From the NCBI GenBank assembly GCA_035460505.1, contig DATHWP010000034.1, positions 1 through 10,024 on the forward strand: 10,024 nt of DNA. The letters run 5' to 3'. Both the position numbers and the translations under genes were made by a program. The number at the start of each line of letters is the position of its first letter. Position 1 is the first letter of the stretch. Shown piece after piece: positions 1-5,870 of the stretch. The DNA is from Methyloradius sp035460505 (GTDB lineage Bacteria > Pseudomonadota > Gammaproteobacteria > Burkholderiales > Methylophilaceae). Below the pieces are notes generated by a model. The model saw only the letters and a program-made list of their open reading frames with translations, did no database searches and had not been told where the DNA came from.

Positions 1-200
1 AGACGGAGAACAGAATAGGTTTTGATTTGTCAGGCGGTAGGCAAGGTGGATTTAGAGGCTACACCTACAAACAGAATATCCAACCTGGTGAGTGGCGTGT
101 AAAAGTTGAGGCAGAAAGTGGTAAAACTTTGACTGTCTACCGTTTTTACCTTCACACCCAGCCTTTAGTCGACACGCATCTAGAATCTAAAACTCTGTAG
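1..200 (+). CDS. 3' end of a DUF2914-like protein (partial)
   Basis: An open frame enters from the left edge and reads from base 3 to a TAG stop at 198-200, giving the last 65 residues of a protein. The visible part contains a run reading GFRGYTYKQNIQPGEWRVKV, followed by ESGKTLTVYRFYLH. This matches my memory of the C-terminal part of the DUF2914 family: an aromatic/Arg strand, then a 'PG-W-R-V-x-V' strand, then a final 'F' strand. The fold looks like a small beta-rich domain, and no function is established for the family. It is the only plus-strand gene in the window and points tail to tail at the lipoprotein gene at 274-762. The start and any N-terminal domains are outside the window. That it is a real coding end is fairly secure; the family assignment is from pattern memory only. 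Confidence 0.65.
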   Translation, partial: TENRIGFDLSGGRQGGFRGYTYKQNIQPGEWRVKVEAESGKTLTVYRFYLHTQPLVDTHLESKTL

Positions 201-273
201 TGAAGTTTGAGGGAATTAGAAGATTGCTCAGACTGTTGTCTCTGAGAGCAGTGTTAAAAGAAGTGGGAAATAA

Positions 274-762
274 TTACTGGCTAGCTGACTGCTTCTGCTC
301 AAACGAGGCTTTAGCGCCAAACAAGGGCTCATTTTCTTTTTGGTTTTTTCTGTCATAGATCAAATTGTCGCCCATCACTACGACTATCCAATCAGGATAA
401 TCAAAAGCGGCACCATTCCTCTTATCGACCCAGGCACCTACTAAACCACCTATAAGAATATTTCCATAGACGCCATTATTGGATCTGGATATCAGTGTCG
501 CCAGGCCTTCTGGCTGCCCATTCTTACTACATCTGGCCACTAGGTTCAGTGCAGAGCGATGCACGTAGACACTGTCATCCGTCCTCATATTCCATTCGCC
601 GTTATCATTTCTCAAAATGCAGTAAACATCCGTTACGGCGGCATTAGATTTATCAACAGTTGAGATTCGTACTGGTTGATTAGCGTCATAAATAACTGAG
701 GCGCACCCAGAAAGATTGGCTATGACCAGAAACAGCAAGACCAGATTAATAGAATTCTTCAT
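274..762 (-). CDS. Small outer-membrane lipoprotein of unknown function
   Basis: This 162-residue protein opens with a lipoprotein signal peptide: Lys2, a hydrophobic stretch at residues 5-17, and the lipobox L-S-G-C with the lipidated Cys at residue 20. The residue after the Cys is Ala, not Asp, which by the usual sorting rule predicts the outer membrane. The mature part has further Cys at 48 and 78, which could form a disulfide. A glycine-rich segment at 100-124 (GNILIGGLVGAWVDKRNGAA followed by FDYP) resembles motifs in small uncharacterised proteobacterial lipoproteins. Its GG-V/G-A pattern could be a short membrane-inserting hairpin, but that is inference. The ATG at 762 fits the signal peptide; the upstream AAAGAC is only a weak ribosome site. 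The gene is 142 bp downstream of xerD, behind a likely terminator, so it probably has its own promoter. Function is unknown. Confidence 0.8.
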   Translation of the reverse strand: MKNSINLVLLFLVIANLSGCASVIYDANQPVRISTVDKSNAAVTDVYCILRNDNGEWNMRTDDSVYVHRSALNLVARCSKNGQPEGLATLISRSNNGVYGNILIGGLVGAWVDKRNGAAFDYPDWIVVVMGDNLIYDRKNQKENEPLFGAKASFEQKQSASQ

Positions 763-887
763 GATTTGTCTTTATGCAGCGCTAGATTAAATTTTTGGAT
801 ATATCCCAGTCTTGATATTGCCAGACTTCAACAAACTGCAAATAAAACAAAAGCACTGCAAAAGACTCTCAATTCAGCAGATAGCGG
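763..887. other. Spacer upstream of the lipoprotein gene; nothing firm
   Basis: This AT-rich stretch lies between the xerD terminator hairpin and the lipoprotein start. The lipoprotein gene should have its promoter here, but no convincing pair of -35 and -10 boxes with normal spacing was found. On the minus strand there are TTGCAG and TTGAAG hexamers and a GGATATAT run, with poor spacing between them. An open frame on the plus strand starting at 812 runs into the antisense of xerD and looks non-coding. Confidence 0.35.
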
Positions 888-923
888 AAAATCAAAGGCA
901 TCACCTATCCTCTAGGGTGATGC
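888..923 (-). terminator. Likely Rho-independent terminator of ogt-xerD
   Basis: A perfect 8-bp inverted repeat, GCATCACC (898-905) and GGTGATGC (916-923), leaves a 10-nt loop. Read on the minus strand the hairpin is followed by CTTTGATTTT, a moderate T-rich tail. The upstream arm lies inside the last codons of xerD (Met-His-His-Pro) and the TAG stop (905-907) falls at the loop/arm junction, so the terminator overlaps the coding end. The T-tract is interrupted by GA, so the efficiency is uncertain. Confidence 0.5.
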
Positions 924-1813
924 ATTGCGTGGAGTTGTTTCAATCGCTCCCGTGCCACATGGGTATAAATCTGAGTGGTCGAGATATCGGCGTGGCCCAA
1001 TAACATCTGCACTACGCGCAAATCAGCACCGTGATTCAACAAGTGCGTAGCGAATGCATGGCGTAATACATGGGGTGACATAGGCTTATGGATGCCTGCT
1101 AGCAGGGCATAACGCTTGATGAGGTACCAGAAGGCTTGGCGCGTCATACTTGCGCCGCGTTGCGTCACAAACAAGCTATCGCTCAGGCGCTTTTGCAATA
1201 TCTCAGGACGACCTTCATTCAGGTAGCGAGCAACCCATTCAACAGCCTCTTCGCCTAAAGGCACTAAGCGTGTTTTGCTGCCTTTACCCGTGGCACGTAC
1301 CACGCCATCGCTCAGGCTAACTTCTGTGACTTTGAGGCCAACCAGTTCAGAAACACGCAAGCCACTGGCGTATAGCACCTCTAGCATGGCGCGGTCACGC
1401 AGACCTATGGGGTCATCCAAATTAGGCGCGTGCAGTAGTGATTCAACTTCATCTTCACTCAGGCTTTTAGGCAGTGAGCGTGGTAGTTTGGGTGAATCAA
1501 TTTGCAGGGTGGGATCTATACTTATTTTATTTTCGCGCAGGGCGAAGCGATAAAGACGACGCAGGCTGGCAATCAAACGACTAACGCTACGTGGTTTGCT
1601 GGTGGGAAACCGGTATGCCAGATATTGCTGAATATCGCCTTGCGACACCTCTGCTAGATTCTTTGTTAACTGCTTTTGCAACCAGACAGCAAACTGGCTT
1701 AAGTCCTGCCGATAGCTATCGAGCGTATTGCGTGCAAGGCCTTCTTCTAGCCAGATGCGGTCAATGAATTCATCTAACAAACTTTGGCTAGGCTCGCTTA
1801 ATGCCTCAGTCAT
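905..1813 (-). CDS. xerD: Site-specific tyrosine recombinase XerD
   Basis: XerD works with XerC at the dif site next to the replication terminus to resolve chromosome dimers at cell division, under control of FtsK. The protein is 302 residues, close to the usual ~298. An N-terminal SAM-like core-binding domain (about 10-95) is followed by the catalytic domain (about 115-290). All six active-site residues are present: Arg153 in 'GLRVSEL', Lys177 in 'GKGSK', His248 and Arg251 in 'HVLRHAFATH', His274 in 'LLGHADISTT', and the nucleophile Tyr283 in 'QIYTHV'. They sit 4-5 residues later than the E. coli XerD catalytic residues. The motif spacing and length favour XerD over XerC, although the two are close paralogues. 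The ATG start overlaps the end of the upstream methyltransferase gene by 8 bp (ATGACTGA), which indicates translational coupling. No dif site was seen in the window. Confidence 0.95.
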   Translation of the reverse strand: MTEALSEPSQSLLDEFIDRIWLEEGLARNTLDSYRQDLSQFAVWLQKQLTKNLAEVSQGDIQQYLAYRFPTSKPRSVSRLIASLRRLYRFALRENKISIDPTLQIDSPKLPRSLPKSLSEDEVESLLHAPNLDDPIGLRDRAMLEVLYASGLRVSELVGLKVTEVSLSDGVVRATGKGSKTRLVPLGEEAVEWVARYLNEGRPEILQKRLSDSLFVTQRGASMTRQAFWYLIKRYALLAGIHKPMSPHVLRHAFATHLLNHGADLRVVQMLLGHADISTTQIYTHVARERLKQLHAMHHPRG

Positions 1814-2288
1814 CTAAATTCCCCATGGGGTTTTCATGATCCAGTAGCCATTGCTTGATTGCCAAACCATTCGTTTTACCCTGCATGAATCCGCCAAGGC
1901 CATTTTTAGCTACTACACGGTGGCATGGGATAAATAAAGGCACCTGATTGGCGCCGCAGACATTGGCGACTGCACGCGGCCCAGAATTGACCTTCTCGGC
2001 CAACTCACTATAGGTCATCACTTGGCCTATAGGGATAGAGGCTATGGCTTGCCAGACCCGTTTCTGAAAATGCGTTCCTTTGACCGCATAGGCAATCTCT
2101 AATGGGCTATGCGGATCATCGAAATAATGTGCCACTTGCTGTGCAATAGCACTCGCAAATGCGCTTGATGGAGGTTCTACGGGCTGCAATTCTGGCAATA
2201 AATCGACCTCAACTAGAAAGTCATCTTGCGTTTTTATACCTACCGCACCGAATGGCGCTGGAATGATTGCATCATAATCTTTAGTCAT
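1806..2288 (-). CDS. ogt: Methylated-DNA--protein-cysteine methyltransferase
   Basis: This is a suicide DNA-repair protein that transfers the alkyl group from O6-methylguanine (and O4-methylthymine) in DNA to its own cysteine. The protein has 160 residues, typical for a free-standing Ogt/AGT. The C-terminal domain carries the signature PCHRVV with the acceptor Cys122. Upstream are the helix-turn-helix region 'GQVMTYSELA' (88-97, with Tyr93) and 'GPRAVANVCGAN' (103-114, with the arginine finger Arg105). The tail has the usual 'GGF...K.WLLDHE' (132-152). The N-terminal part (1-65) is the poorly conserved RNase-H-like domain. No AraC-type Ada domain is attached, so this is Ogt-like and not a full Ada regulator. 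It is the first gene of a two-gene unit with xerD. The symbol could equally be written ada-like or mgmt; the activity is secure. Confidence 0.93.
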   Translation of the reverse strand: MTKDYDAIIPAPFGAVGIKTQDDFLVEVDLLPELQPVEPPSSAFASAIAQQVAHYFDDPHSPLEIAYAVKGTHFQKRVWQAIASIPIGQVMTYSELAEKVNSGPRAVANVCGANQVPLFIPCHRVVAKNGLGGFMQGKTNGLAIKQWLLDHENPMGNLDD

Positions 2289-2295
2289 AGCAACT

Positions 2296-2301
2296 ATATT
2301 A
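2296..2301 (-). promoter_or_regulatory. Possible -10 box for ogt-xerD (weak)
   Basis: Because a strong terminator lies just upstream, ogt-xerD needs its own promoter within about 40 bp. The best -10 candidate is TAATAT read on the minus strand; the only -35 matches at normal spacing (TGTACC or GTACCA) fit three of six positions. If this box is used, transcription would start almost at the ogt ATG (2288), giving a nearly leaderless mRNA. That agrees with the absence of a good Shine-Dalgarno sequence. Support is weak. Confidence 0.25.
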
Positions 2302-2329
2302 TTCCAAATCCGCCTGCTTGGTACAGACG

Positions 2330-2358
2330 AAAAAAAGCCCCATCGCTGGGGCTTTTTT
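2330..2358 (-). terminator. Strong Rho-independent terminator after rplS
   Basis: The sequence is a symmetric hairpin: GCCCCA (2337-2342), a 4-nt loop, and TGGGGC (2347-2352), flanked by seven A on the left and six T on the right. On the minus strand the stem is followed by seven T, a textbook intrinsic terminator 18 bp after the rplS stop. It is also a good terminator in the other direction. It closes the rpsP-rimM-trmD-rplS operon and separates it from ogt-xerD. Confidence 0.93.
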
Positions 2359-2376
2359 AATACCTATTTCAGGTGT

Positions 2377-2775
2377 TTATTCTGCTGCGTTTTCCGCTGG
2401 CATCACGTCTCTATCACGTGCTTTCAGCTTTTCTTTAATACGCGCAGATTTACCTGAACGCTCACGCAAGTAGTATAGCTTGCTGCGGCGTACATCGCCA
2501 CGGCGCTTCACTTCAATGCTGGCGATCAATGGTGAATAGGTCTGGAATGTACGTTCCACGCCTTCACCAGATGAAATCTTACGTACGATAAATGATGAAT
2601 TCAGGCCACGATTGCGGATCGCAATCACAACACCTTCATATGCCTGCACACGTTTACGCGTACCTTCAACCACGTTCACGCCTACGACAACGGTGTCGCC
2701 TGGTGCGAAGCTAGGAATGGTTTTACCCAAACGCGCAATTTCTGCTTCTTCTAATGCTTTGATAATATCAGCCAC
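2377..2775 (-). CDS. rplS: 50S ribosomal protein L19
   Basis: L19 is a large-subunit protein at the interface with the 30S subunit. The 132-residue sequence has the full family pattern: 'FAPGDTVVV' (23-31), 'QAYEGVVIAIRNRGLNSSF' (44-62), 'VRKISSGEGVERTF' (64-77), 'SPLIASIEVKRRGDVRRSKL' (81-100) and 'YYLRERSGKSARIKEK' (101-116). E. coli L19 is about 115 residues; the extra is a charged, Ala-rich C-terminal tail. The start codon is GTG (2773-2775), supported by a strong AAGGAG ribosome site seven bases upstream and by the correct N-terminus. It is the last gene of the operon, 19 bp after trmD. Its strong ribosome site contrasts with the poor ones of rimM and trmD, as expected for a protein needed in ribosomal amounts. 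Confidence 0.97.
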   Translation of the reverse strand: MADIIKALEEAEIARLGKTIPSFAPGDTVVVGVNVVEGTRKRVQAYEGVVIAIRNRGLNSSFIVRKISSGEGVERTFQTYSPLIASIEVKRRGDVRRSKLYYLRERSGKSARIKEKLKARDRDVMPAENAAE

Positions 2776-2782
2776 TTTGTTG

Positions 2783-2788
2783 CTCCTT
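2783..2788 (-). promoter_or_regulatory. Ribosome binding site of rplS (supports GTG start)
   Basis: On the minus strand AAGGAG lies seven bases before a GTG codon in the trmD-rplS spacer. It is the best Shine-Dalgarno sequence in this operon and fixes the non-ATG start of rplS. Confidence 0.85.
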
Positions 2789-2794
2789 CTAGTT

Positions 2795-3556
2795 TTACGA
2801 ATCTTGTTCCTGCTCTAGCTTGATTTCACTGAGCAGCCGAGATTCCTCTTTTGACAACGACCTTGCGGCCAGTAAATCCGGGCGTCTTGCCCCGGTTCTT
2901 GCTAGCGATTGTTTCAATCGCCAATTCTTAATCTTTGCATGGTTGCCCGAAAGTAATATTTCTGGCACTTTCATCCCCGCGTATTCCTCGGGCCGCGTGT
3001 AATGCGGGCAATCCAGCAATCCATCTACAAATGAATCTTCAGCCGCTGAATCTGCATCACCCAATACACCTGGCAACTGCCTGATCACTGCATCCATCAG
3101 CACCATCGCGGGCAACTCACCACCTGACAGCACGTAATCACCGATGGAGTACTCTTCATCTACCATGCGAGTGAGCAATCGCTCATCCACGCCTTCATAG
3201 CGACTTGCCAATAATATCAAGCCTTCTTCTGCCGCCAGCTGCATCACGCTCTGATGTGTAAGCGGTTTACCTTGCGGCGACAGGTGTATCACCTTGCTTC
3301 GCTTAATACCAGCCTGTTGCTGCCTGTCTTTTGCTGCGTTGATCGCAGCTTCCAGTGGCTCCGCCAGCATCACCATGCCTGGGCCACCGCCGTACGGCCT
3401 GTCATCTACCGTCTTGTGATTATCTTTGGTGAAATCACGCGGGTTCGACAGCGTTAAAGCATAAATCCTGTTTTCAAGTGCTCGCGCTGTAATACCAGAT
3501 TTGCTGATGGCATCAAACATCTGCGGAAACAGCGTGATGACATCAAATACAATCAC
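2795..3556 (-). CDS. trmD: tRNA (guanine-37-N1)-methyltransferase TrmD
   Basis: TrmD methylates N1 of G37 next to the anticodon of tRNAs reading CUN, CCN and CGG codons, using S-adenosylmethionine, and so prevents +1 frameshifting. The SPOUT trefoil-knot motifs are clear: 'VIHLSPQGKPLT' (89-100), 'SRYEGVDER' (118-126) and 'SIGDYVLSGGELP' (137-149). Arg159 and Asp174 (in 'AAED') match the catalytic Arg154/Asp169 pair of characterised TrmD, followed by 'GLLDCPHYTRPE' (179-190). The open frame extends upstream to a GTG at 3595, overlapping rimM. I chose the GTG at 3554-3556 instead. It puts the conserved 'FDVITLFP' at the N-terminus, gives 253 residues (E. coli has 255), and leaves a 20-bp spacer after rimM holding an AGAG-type ribosome site. 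A TTG at 3580 is a third option. No ATG start is available. Confidence 0.95.
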   Translation of the reverse strand: MIVFDVITLFPQMFDAISKSGITARALENRIYALTLSNPRDFTKDNHKTVDDRPYGGGPGMVMLAEPLEAAINAAKDRQQQAGIKRSKVIHLSPQGKPLTHQSVMQLAAEEGLILLASRYEGVDERLLTRMVDEEYSIGDYVLSGGELPAMVLMDAVIRQLPGVLGDADSAAEDSFVDGLLDCPHYTRPEEYAGMKVPEILLSGNHAKIKNWRLKQSLARTGARRPDLLAARSLSKEESRLLSEIKLEQEQDS

Positions 3557-3576
3557 GGGCTGTTTCTCTGAGCTAC

Positions 3577-4125
3577 TCAAAACTCCGCATCCCACTCAAC
3601 CAGCATTGCTTTGGCAGCAAGATCGACACTTAACACTACTTCGTCAATAAACGGAATCAAGCGCTCACGTTCACCTTTGACCACAATCACATCATTTGCA
3701 CCAGTCGCAAACACGTCGATAATTTCACCGAAATCCTGTTGCTGCTGGTTTTGCACACGCACACCGATTAAATCTGACCAGTAATATTCATCATCATCTG
3801 GTTCTGGTAACAACTCACGGGGCACAGCTACTTGCATACCTTTACAGGCTAGCGCGGCATCTCTGTCATCAATGCCATCAAGCTTAACTACCAGCGTATC
3901 AACATGCAGCTTGATCGTTTCAACGCTATAGCTTTTCCACTGCATGTCTGTGTTTGCCAATACGCCTAACTTCGGCCTAGCTAGCCAGAACTCGTCGTAA
4001 TCAAAAAGACTGTCCAGCGCTTCTGTATCGGGTAATACTTTGAGCCACCCATAAACGCCATAAGGGGCGACGATGCGCCCCATTACTACCATTTGGCTTG
4101 GAATGACTGTTTTGCCAGTTTTCAT
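3577..4125 (-). CDS. rimM: Ribosome maturation factor RimM
   Basis: RimM binds S19 in the 30S subunit and assists maturation of the 16S rRNA head domain. The 182-residue protein has the N-terminal RimM domain, starting with 'MGRIVAPYGVYGWLKV' (15-30). The C-terminal PRC-barrel domain follows, with 'YYWSDLIGVRV' (114-124), 'FATGANDVIVV' (139-149) and 'LIPFIDEVV' (156-164). The length is normal for the family. The ATG at 4125 is used; Met12 and Met15 are possible internal starts but have no ribosome site. The gene lies 35 bp after rpsP, and that spacer folds into the structure listed at 4117-4161, which covers the start codon. No good Shine-Dalgarno sequence is visible, so translation is probably low and coupled to rpsP. 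Confidence 0.95.
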   Translation of the reverse strand: MKTGKTVIPSQMVVMGRIVAPYGVYGWLKVLPDTEALDSLFDYDEFWLARPKLGVLANTDMQWKSYSVETIKLHVDTLVVKLDGIDDRDAALACKGMQVAVPRELLPEPDDDEYYWSDLIGVRVQNQQQQDFGEIIDVFATGANDVIVVKGERERLIPFIDEVVLSVDLAAKAMLVEWDAEF

Positions 4126-4161
4126 AGCGACCGTTTTCTTATTGAAAACGGACTGAAAACT
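4117..4161 (-). promoter_or_regulatory. Nested mRNA hairpin burying the rimM start codon
   Basis: There are two perfect nested inverted repeats. The inner one pairs 4144-4151 with 4131-4138 (CCGUUUUC/GAAAACGG in the RNA) around a 5-nt loop. The outer one pairs 4154-4161 with 4117-4124 (AGUUUUCA/UGAAAACU). Between them is an internal loop of 2 and 6 nt. The outer stem includes the last base of the rpsP stop codon on one side and the U and G of the rimM AUG on the other. There is no U-tract after it, so it is not a terminator. The layout suggests that a ribosome finishing rpsP opens the outer stem and lets rimM be read. That mechanism is inferred from the pairing. Confidence 0.6.
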
Positions 4162-4412
4162 TAAGCAGCGACAGCAGCAGCTTGCTTAACCAGACGTGCA
4201 ACGCTATCTGAAAGCTGAGCACCGTGGCTACGCCAGTGGCTGATACGCTCGCTGTTTAAACGTAGACCTTCTTGGCCTTCTTTAGCAAGTGGGTTGTAAA
4301 AACCTACGCGCTCAATGAAACGACCATCGCGACGATTGCGTGAATCAGCAACTACGACGCTGTAAAAAGGGGTCTTCTTCGCGCCACCGCGGGCTAGTCG
4401 AATGATTACCAT
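4161..4412 (-). CDS. rpsP: 30S ribosomal protein S16
   Basis: S16 is an early-binding small-subunit protein of the 5' domain of 16S rRNA. The 83-residue sequence (E. coli has 82) shows the whole family pattern: 'MVIIRLARGGAKKTPFYSVV' at the N-terminus, 'ADSRNRRDGRFIERVGFYNP' (22-41), then 'RLNSERISHWRSHGAQLSD' (51-69) and 'VARLVKQ' (71-77). The ATG has a GAGA ribosome site a few bases upstream (AGAGAACACATATT before ATG). It is the first gene of the trmD operon, with its own promoter at 4452-4481 and a leader of roughly 30 nt. Confidence 0.97.
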   Translation of the reverse strand: MVIIRLARGGAKKTPFYSVVVADSRNRRDGRFIERVGFYNPLAKEGQEGLRLNSERISHWRSHGAQLSDSVARLVKQAAAVAA

Positions 4413-4451
4413 AATATGTGTTCTCTATTTAGTTTTTGCAGAAAGGGGCGG

Positions 4452-4481
4452 ATTTTACGTTATTTTTGATGTACTTGGCAA
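4452..4481 (-). promoter_or_regulatory. Predicted sigma70 promoter of the rpsP operon
   Basis: On the minus strand a -35 box TTGCCA (4476-4481, five of six consensus) is followed 18 bp later by a -10 box TAAAAT (4452-4457, five of six). The bases after the -10 box read CCGCCCC, a GC-rich discriminator of the kind known from stringently controlled rRNA and ribosomal-protein promoters. The expected start is near 4444, about 32 bases before the rpsP ATG. Confidence 0.7.
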
Positions 4482-4534
4482 GGTAAATATTGCAGTTAGC
4501 CTCTGCAACTCCAAGCTTGGTTATTGATATGGCG

Positions 4535-5215
4535 CTATTGATAAGTCGTAGGGTCAACAATGCCAGCAGCAGCAAACCCATCACGGCGAAAGCGGCAAGA
4601 ATCACAAAGCCCACAAGCCTTGCCTTCTGCATCCGCCTGATAACAAGAAACTGTGATGCCATAATCCACACCAAGCGCTGTTCCCTGCTGGATAATCTCA
4701 GCTTTGGTCATATCAATTAAGGGTGCATGCACGGTAATGGTTTTGCCCTCTACTGCTGATTTGGTCGCCAGATTTGCCATATCCTGAAATGCTCTCACGT
4801 ACTCACCACGACAATCTGGATAGCCTGAATAGTCGAGCGCATTCACACCAATAAATATGTCCTGCGCTTCAAGCACTTCAGCCCATGCCAAAGCTAGCGA
4901 AAGCATGATGGTATTGCGCGCTGGCACATAAGTCACAGGAATGCCTTCAGTAGGTGACTCAGGCACATCAATCGCGTTATCAGTCAGCGCAGAACCGCCA
5001 AACATGGATAAGTCGAGCATAGCTGTGCGGTGGGCTTTAGCGCCCAGTGCCTTGGCAACATTTTTTGCTGCAACCAGCTCTGCGACGTGACGTTGGTGAT
5101 AATCCAGACTCAAGCAATAACACTCAAAACCTTGGCTTTTGGCAATCGCTAATACTGTGGCTGAATCCAGCCCACCTGAAAGAAGAATCACTGCATTTTT
5201 AATGGTTTTGCTCAT
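4535..5215 (-). CDS. queC: 7-cyano-7-deazaguanine synthase QueC
   Basis: QueC converts 7-carboxy-7-deazaguanine to preQ0 with ATP and ammonia, the step after QueE in the pathway to queuosine in tRNA. The 226-residue protein has the ATP-pyrophosphatase P-loop 'SGGLDS' (13-18) near the N-terminus, 'SLDYHQRHVAEL' (36-47) and 'YVPARNTIMLSLALAWAE' (96-113). The C-terminal zinc site uses Cys191, Cys201, Cys204 and Cys207 ('CGLCDSC'). The ATG directly follows the queE stop codon (TAA then ATG, no gap), so the two are translationally coupled. No Rho-independent terminator was seen after it, so some transcripts from the tol cluster may run on into rpsP. queD and queF are not in the window. Confidence 0.97.
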   Translation of the reverse strand: MSKTIKNAVILLSGGLDSATVLAIAKSQGFECYCLSLDYHQRHVAELVAAKNVAKALGAKAHRTAMLDLSMFGGSALTDNAIDVPESPTEGIPVTYVPARNTIMLSLALAWAEVLEAQDIFIGVNALDYSGYPDCRGEYVRAFQDMANLATKSAVEGKTITVHAPLIDMTKAEIIQQGTALGVDYGITVSCYQADAEGKACGLCDSCRFRRDGFAAAGIVDPTTYQ

Positions 5216-5851
5216 TTACTTACCTGCGACTTCGCCCCAGAGTATTTTGTGTAATTGCACCTGCATACGCACTGGCAACTTATCTGCAAGTATCCATTCG
5301 GCAAGCTGTGTGGGGTTCACTTGGTTATAAACAGGGGAAAAAAGCACGCTGCATTTTTTAGCTATCGCGTACTCATCCATCAGCTCTTTAGCCCATTCAT
5401 AATCAGCATAGTCGCAAAGTACAAACTTGACCTCATCCAGCGGTTTCAGCCGCTGGATATTGCTCCAGACGTTATTCTCTAGCTCACCAGAACCTGGAGT
5501 TTTAATATCCAGAATCACAGCTACGCGATCATCCACCCCTGTCGTATCAATCGCACCACCAGTTTCAAGAGAGACTTGGTAGCCTGCATCACAGAGTTGG
5601 TTAAGTAAAACCAAACATTCTTTTTGCGCCAATGGCTCTCCGCCTGTCACGGTCACATAGCTGGCACCAAACTCAGCGACTTTGATCATGATGTCTTCAA
5701 TCGACATATTTGAGCCGCCCTTGAATGCATAAGCCGTATCACAATAGACACAACGCATGGGACAGCCCGTCAGGCGCACGAAAACAGTTGGCAAACCAAC
5801 GCGTGAGGATTCGCCCTGTAAAGAGTGAAATATTTCGTGGATACGGATCAC
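5216..5851 (-). CDS. queE: 7-carboxy-7-deazaguanine synthase QueE
   Basis: QueE is a radical-SAM enzyme that contracts the ring of 6-carboxytetrahydropterin to 7-carboxy-7-deazaguanine. In 211 residues it has the N-terminal 'IFHSLQGESSRVGLPTVFVR' (7-26), the iron-sulfur ligands Cys30, Cys34 and Cys37 ('CPMRCVYC', spacing CX3CX2C) and the SAM-binding 'TGGEP' (69-73). Later come 'SLETGGA' (94-100) and 'DIKTPGSGE' (115-123). The start is a GTG (5849-5851); it puts the conserved 'EIFHSLQGE' at the normal distance from the N-terminus and no ATG fits. There is no purine-rich ribosome site in the 19-bp gap after cpoB, so translation may depend on ribosomes leaving cpoB. A queE-queC pair behind tol-pal-ybgF is a known arrangement in other proteobacteria such as Pseudomonas. 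Confidence 0.96.
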   Translation of the reverse strand: MIRIHEIFHSLQGESSRVGLPTVFVRLTGCPMRCVYCDTAYAFKGGSNMSIEDIMIKVAEFGASYVTVTGGEPLAQKECLVLLNQLCDAGYQVSLETGGAIDTTGVDDRVAVILDIKTPGSGELENNVWSNIQRLKPLDEVKFVLCDYADYEWAKELMDEYAIAKKCSVLFSPVYNQVNPTQLAEWILADKLPVRMQVQLHKILWGEVAGK

Positions 5852-5870
5852 AGAAGTTACTAAATGACGA

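Noticed and set aside
226..249. Inverted repeat CTCAGA (227-232) / TCTGAG (241-246) between the convergent genes, considered as a shared terminator.
   Set aside because: The stem is only 6 bp with an 8-nt loop and has no T-tract on either side, so it is not a convincing terminator.
812..1003. A 63-residue plus-strand open frame in the xerD-lipoprotein spacer.
   Set aside because: The second half is antisense to xerD and the first half has no ribosome site or recognisable protein features.
4511..4520. Perfect 10-bp palindrome CCAAGCTTGG just after queC, considered as a terminator or operator.
   Set aside because: There is no loop, no T-run after it, and a single 10-bp palindrome in a spacer is weak evidence.
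4429..4674. An 81-residue open frame on the minus strand with a hydrophobic middle, overlapping the end of queC and extending towards rpsP.
   Set aside because: It is out of frame with queC, which is certain there, has no ribosome site, and its hydrophobic stretch is an off-frame reading of the Ala/Gly-rich zinc-site region of queC. Its unique part also carries the rpsP promoter.
5852..5870. A preQ1-type riboswitch in front of queE.
   Set aside because: The gap after cpoB is only 19 bp, too short for an aptamer, and no matching sequence was seen.
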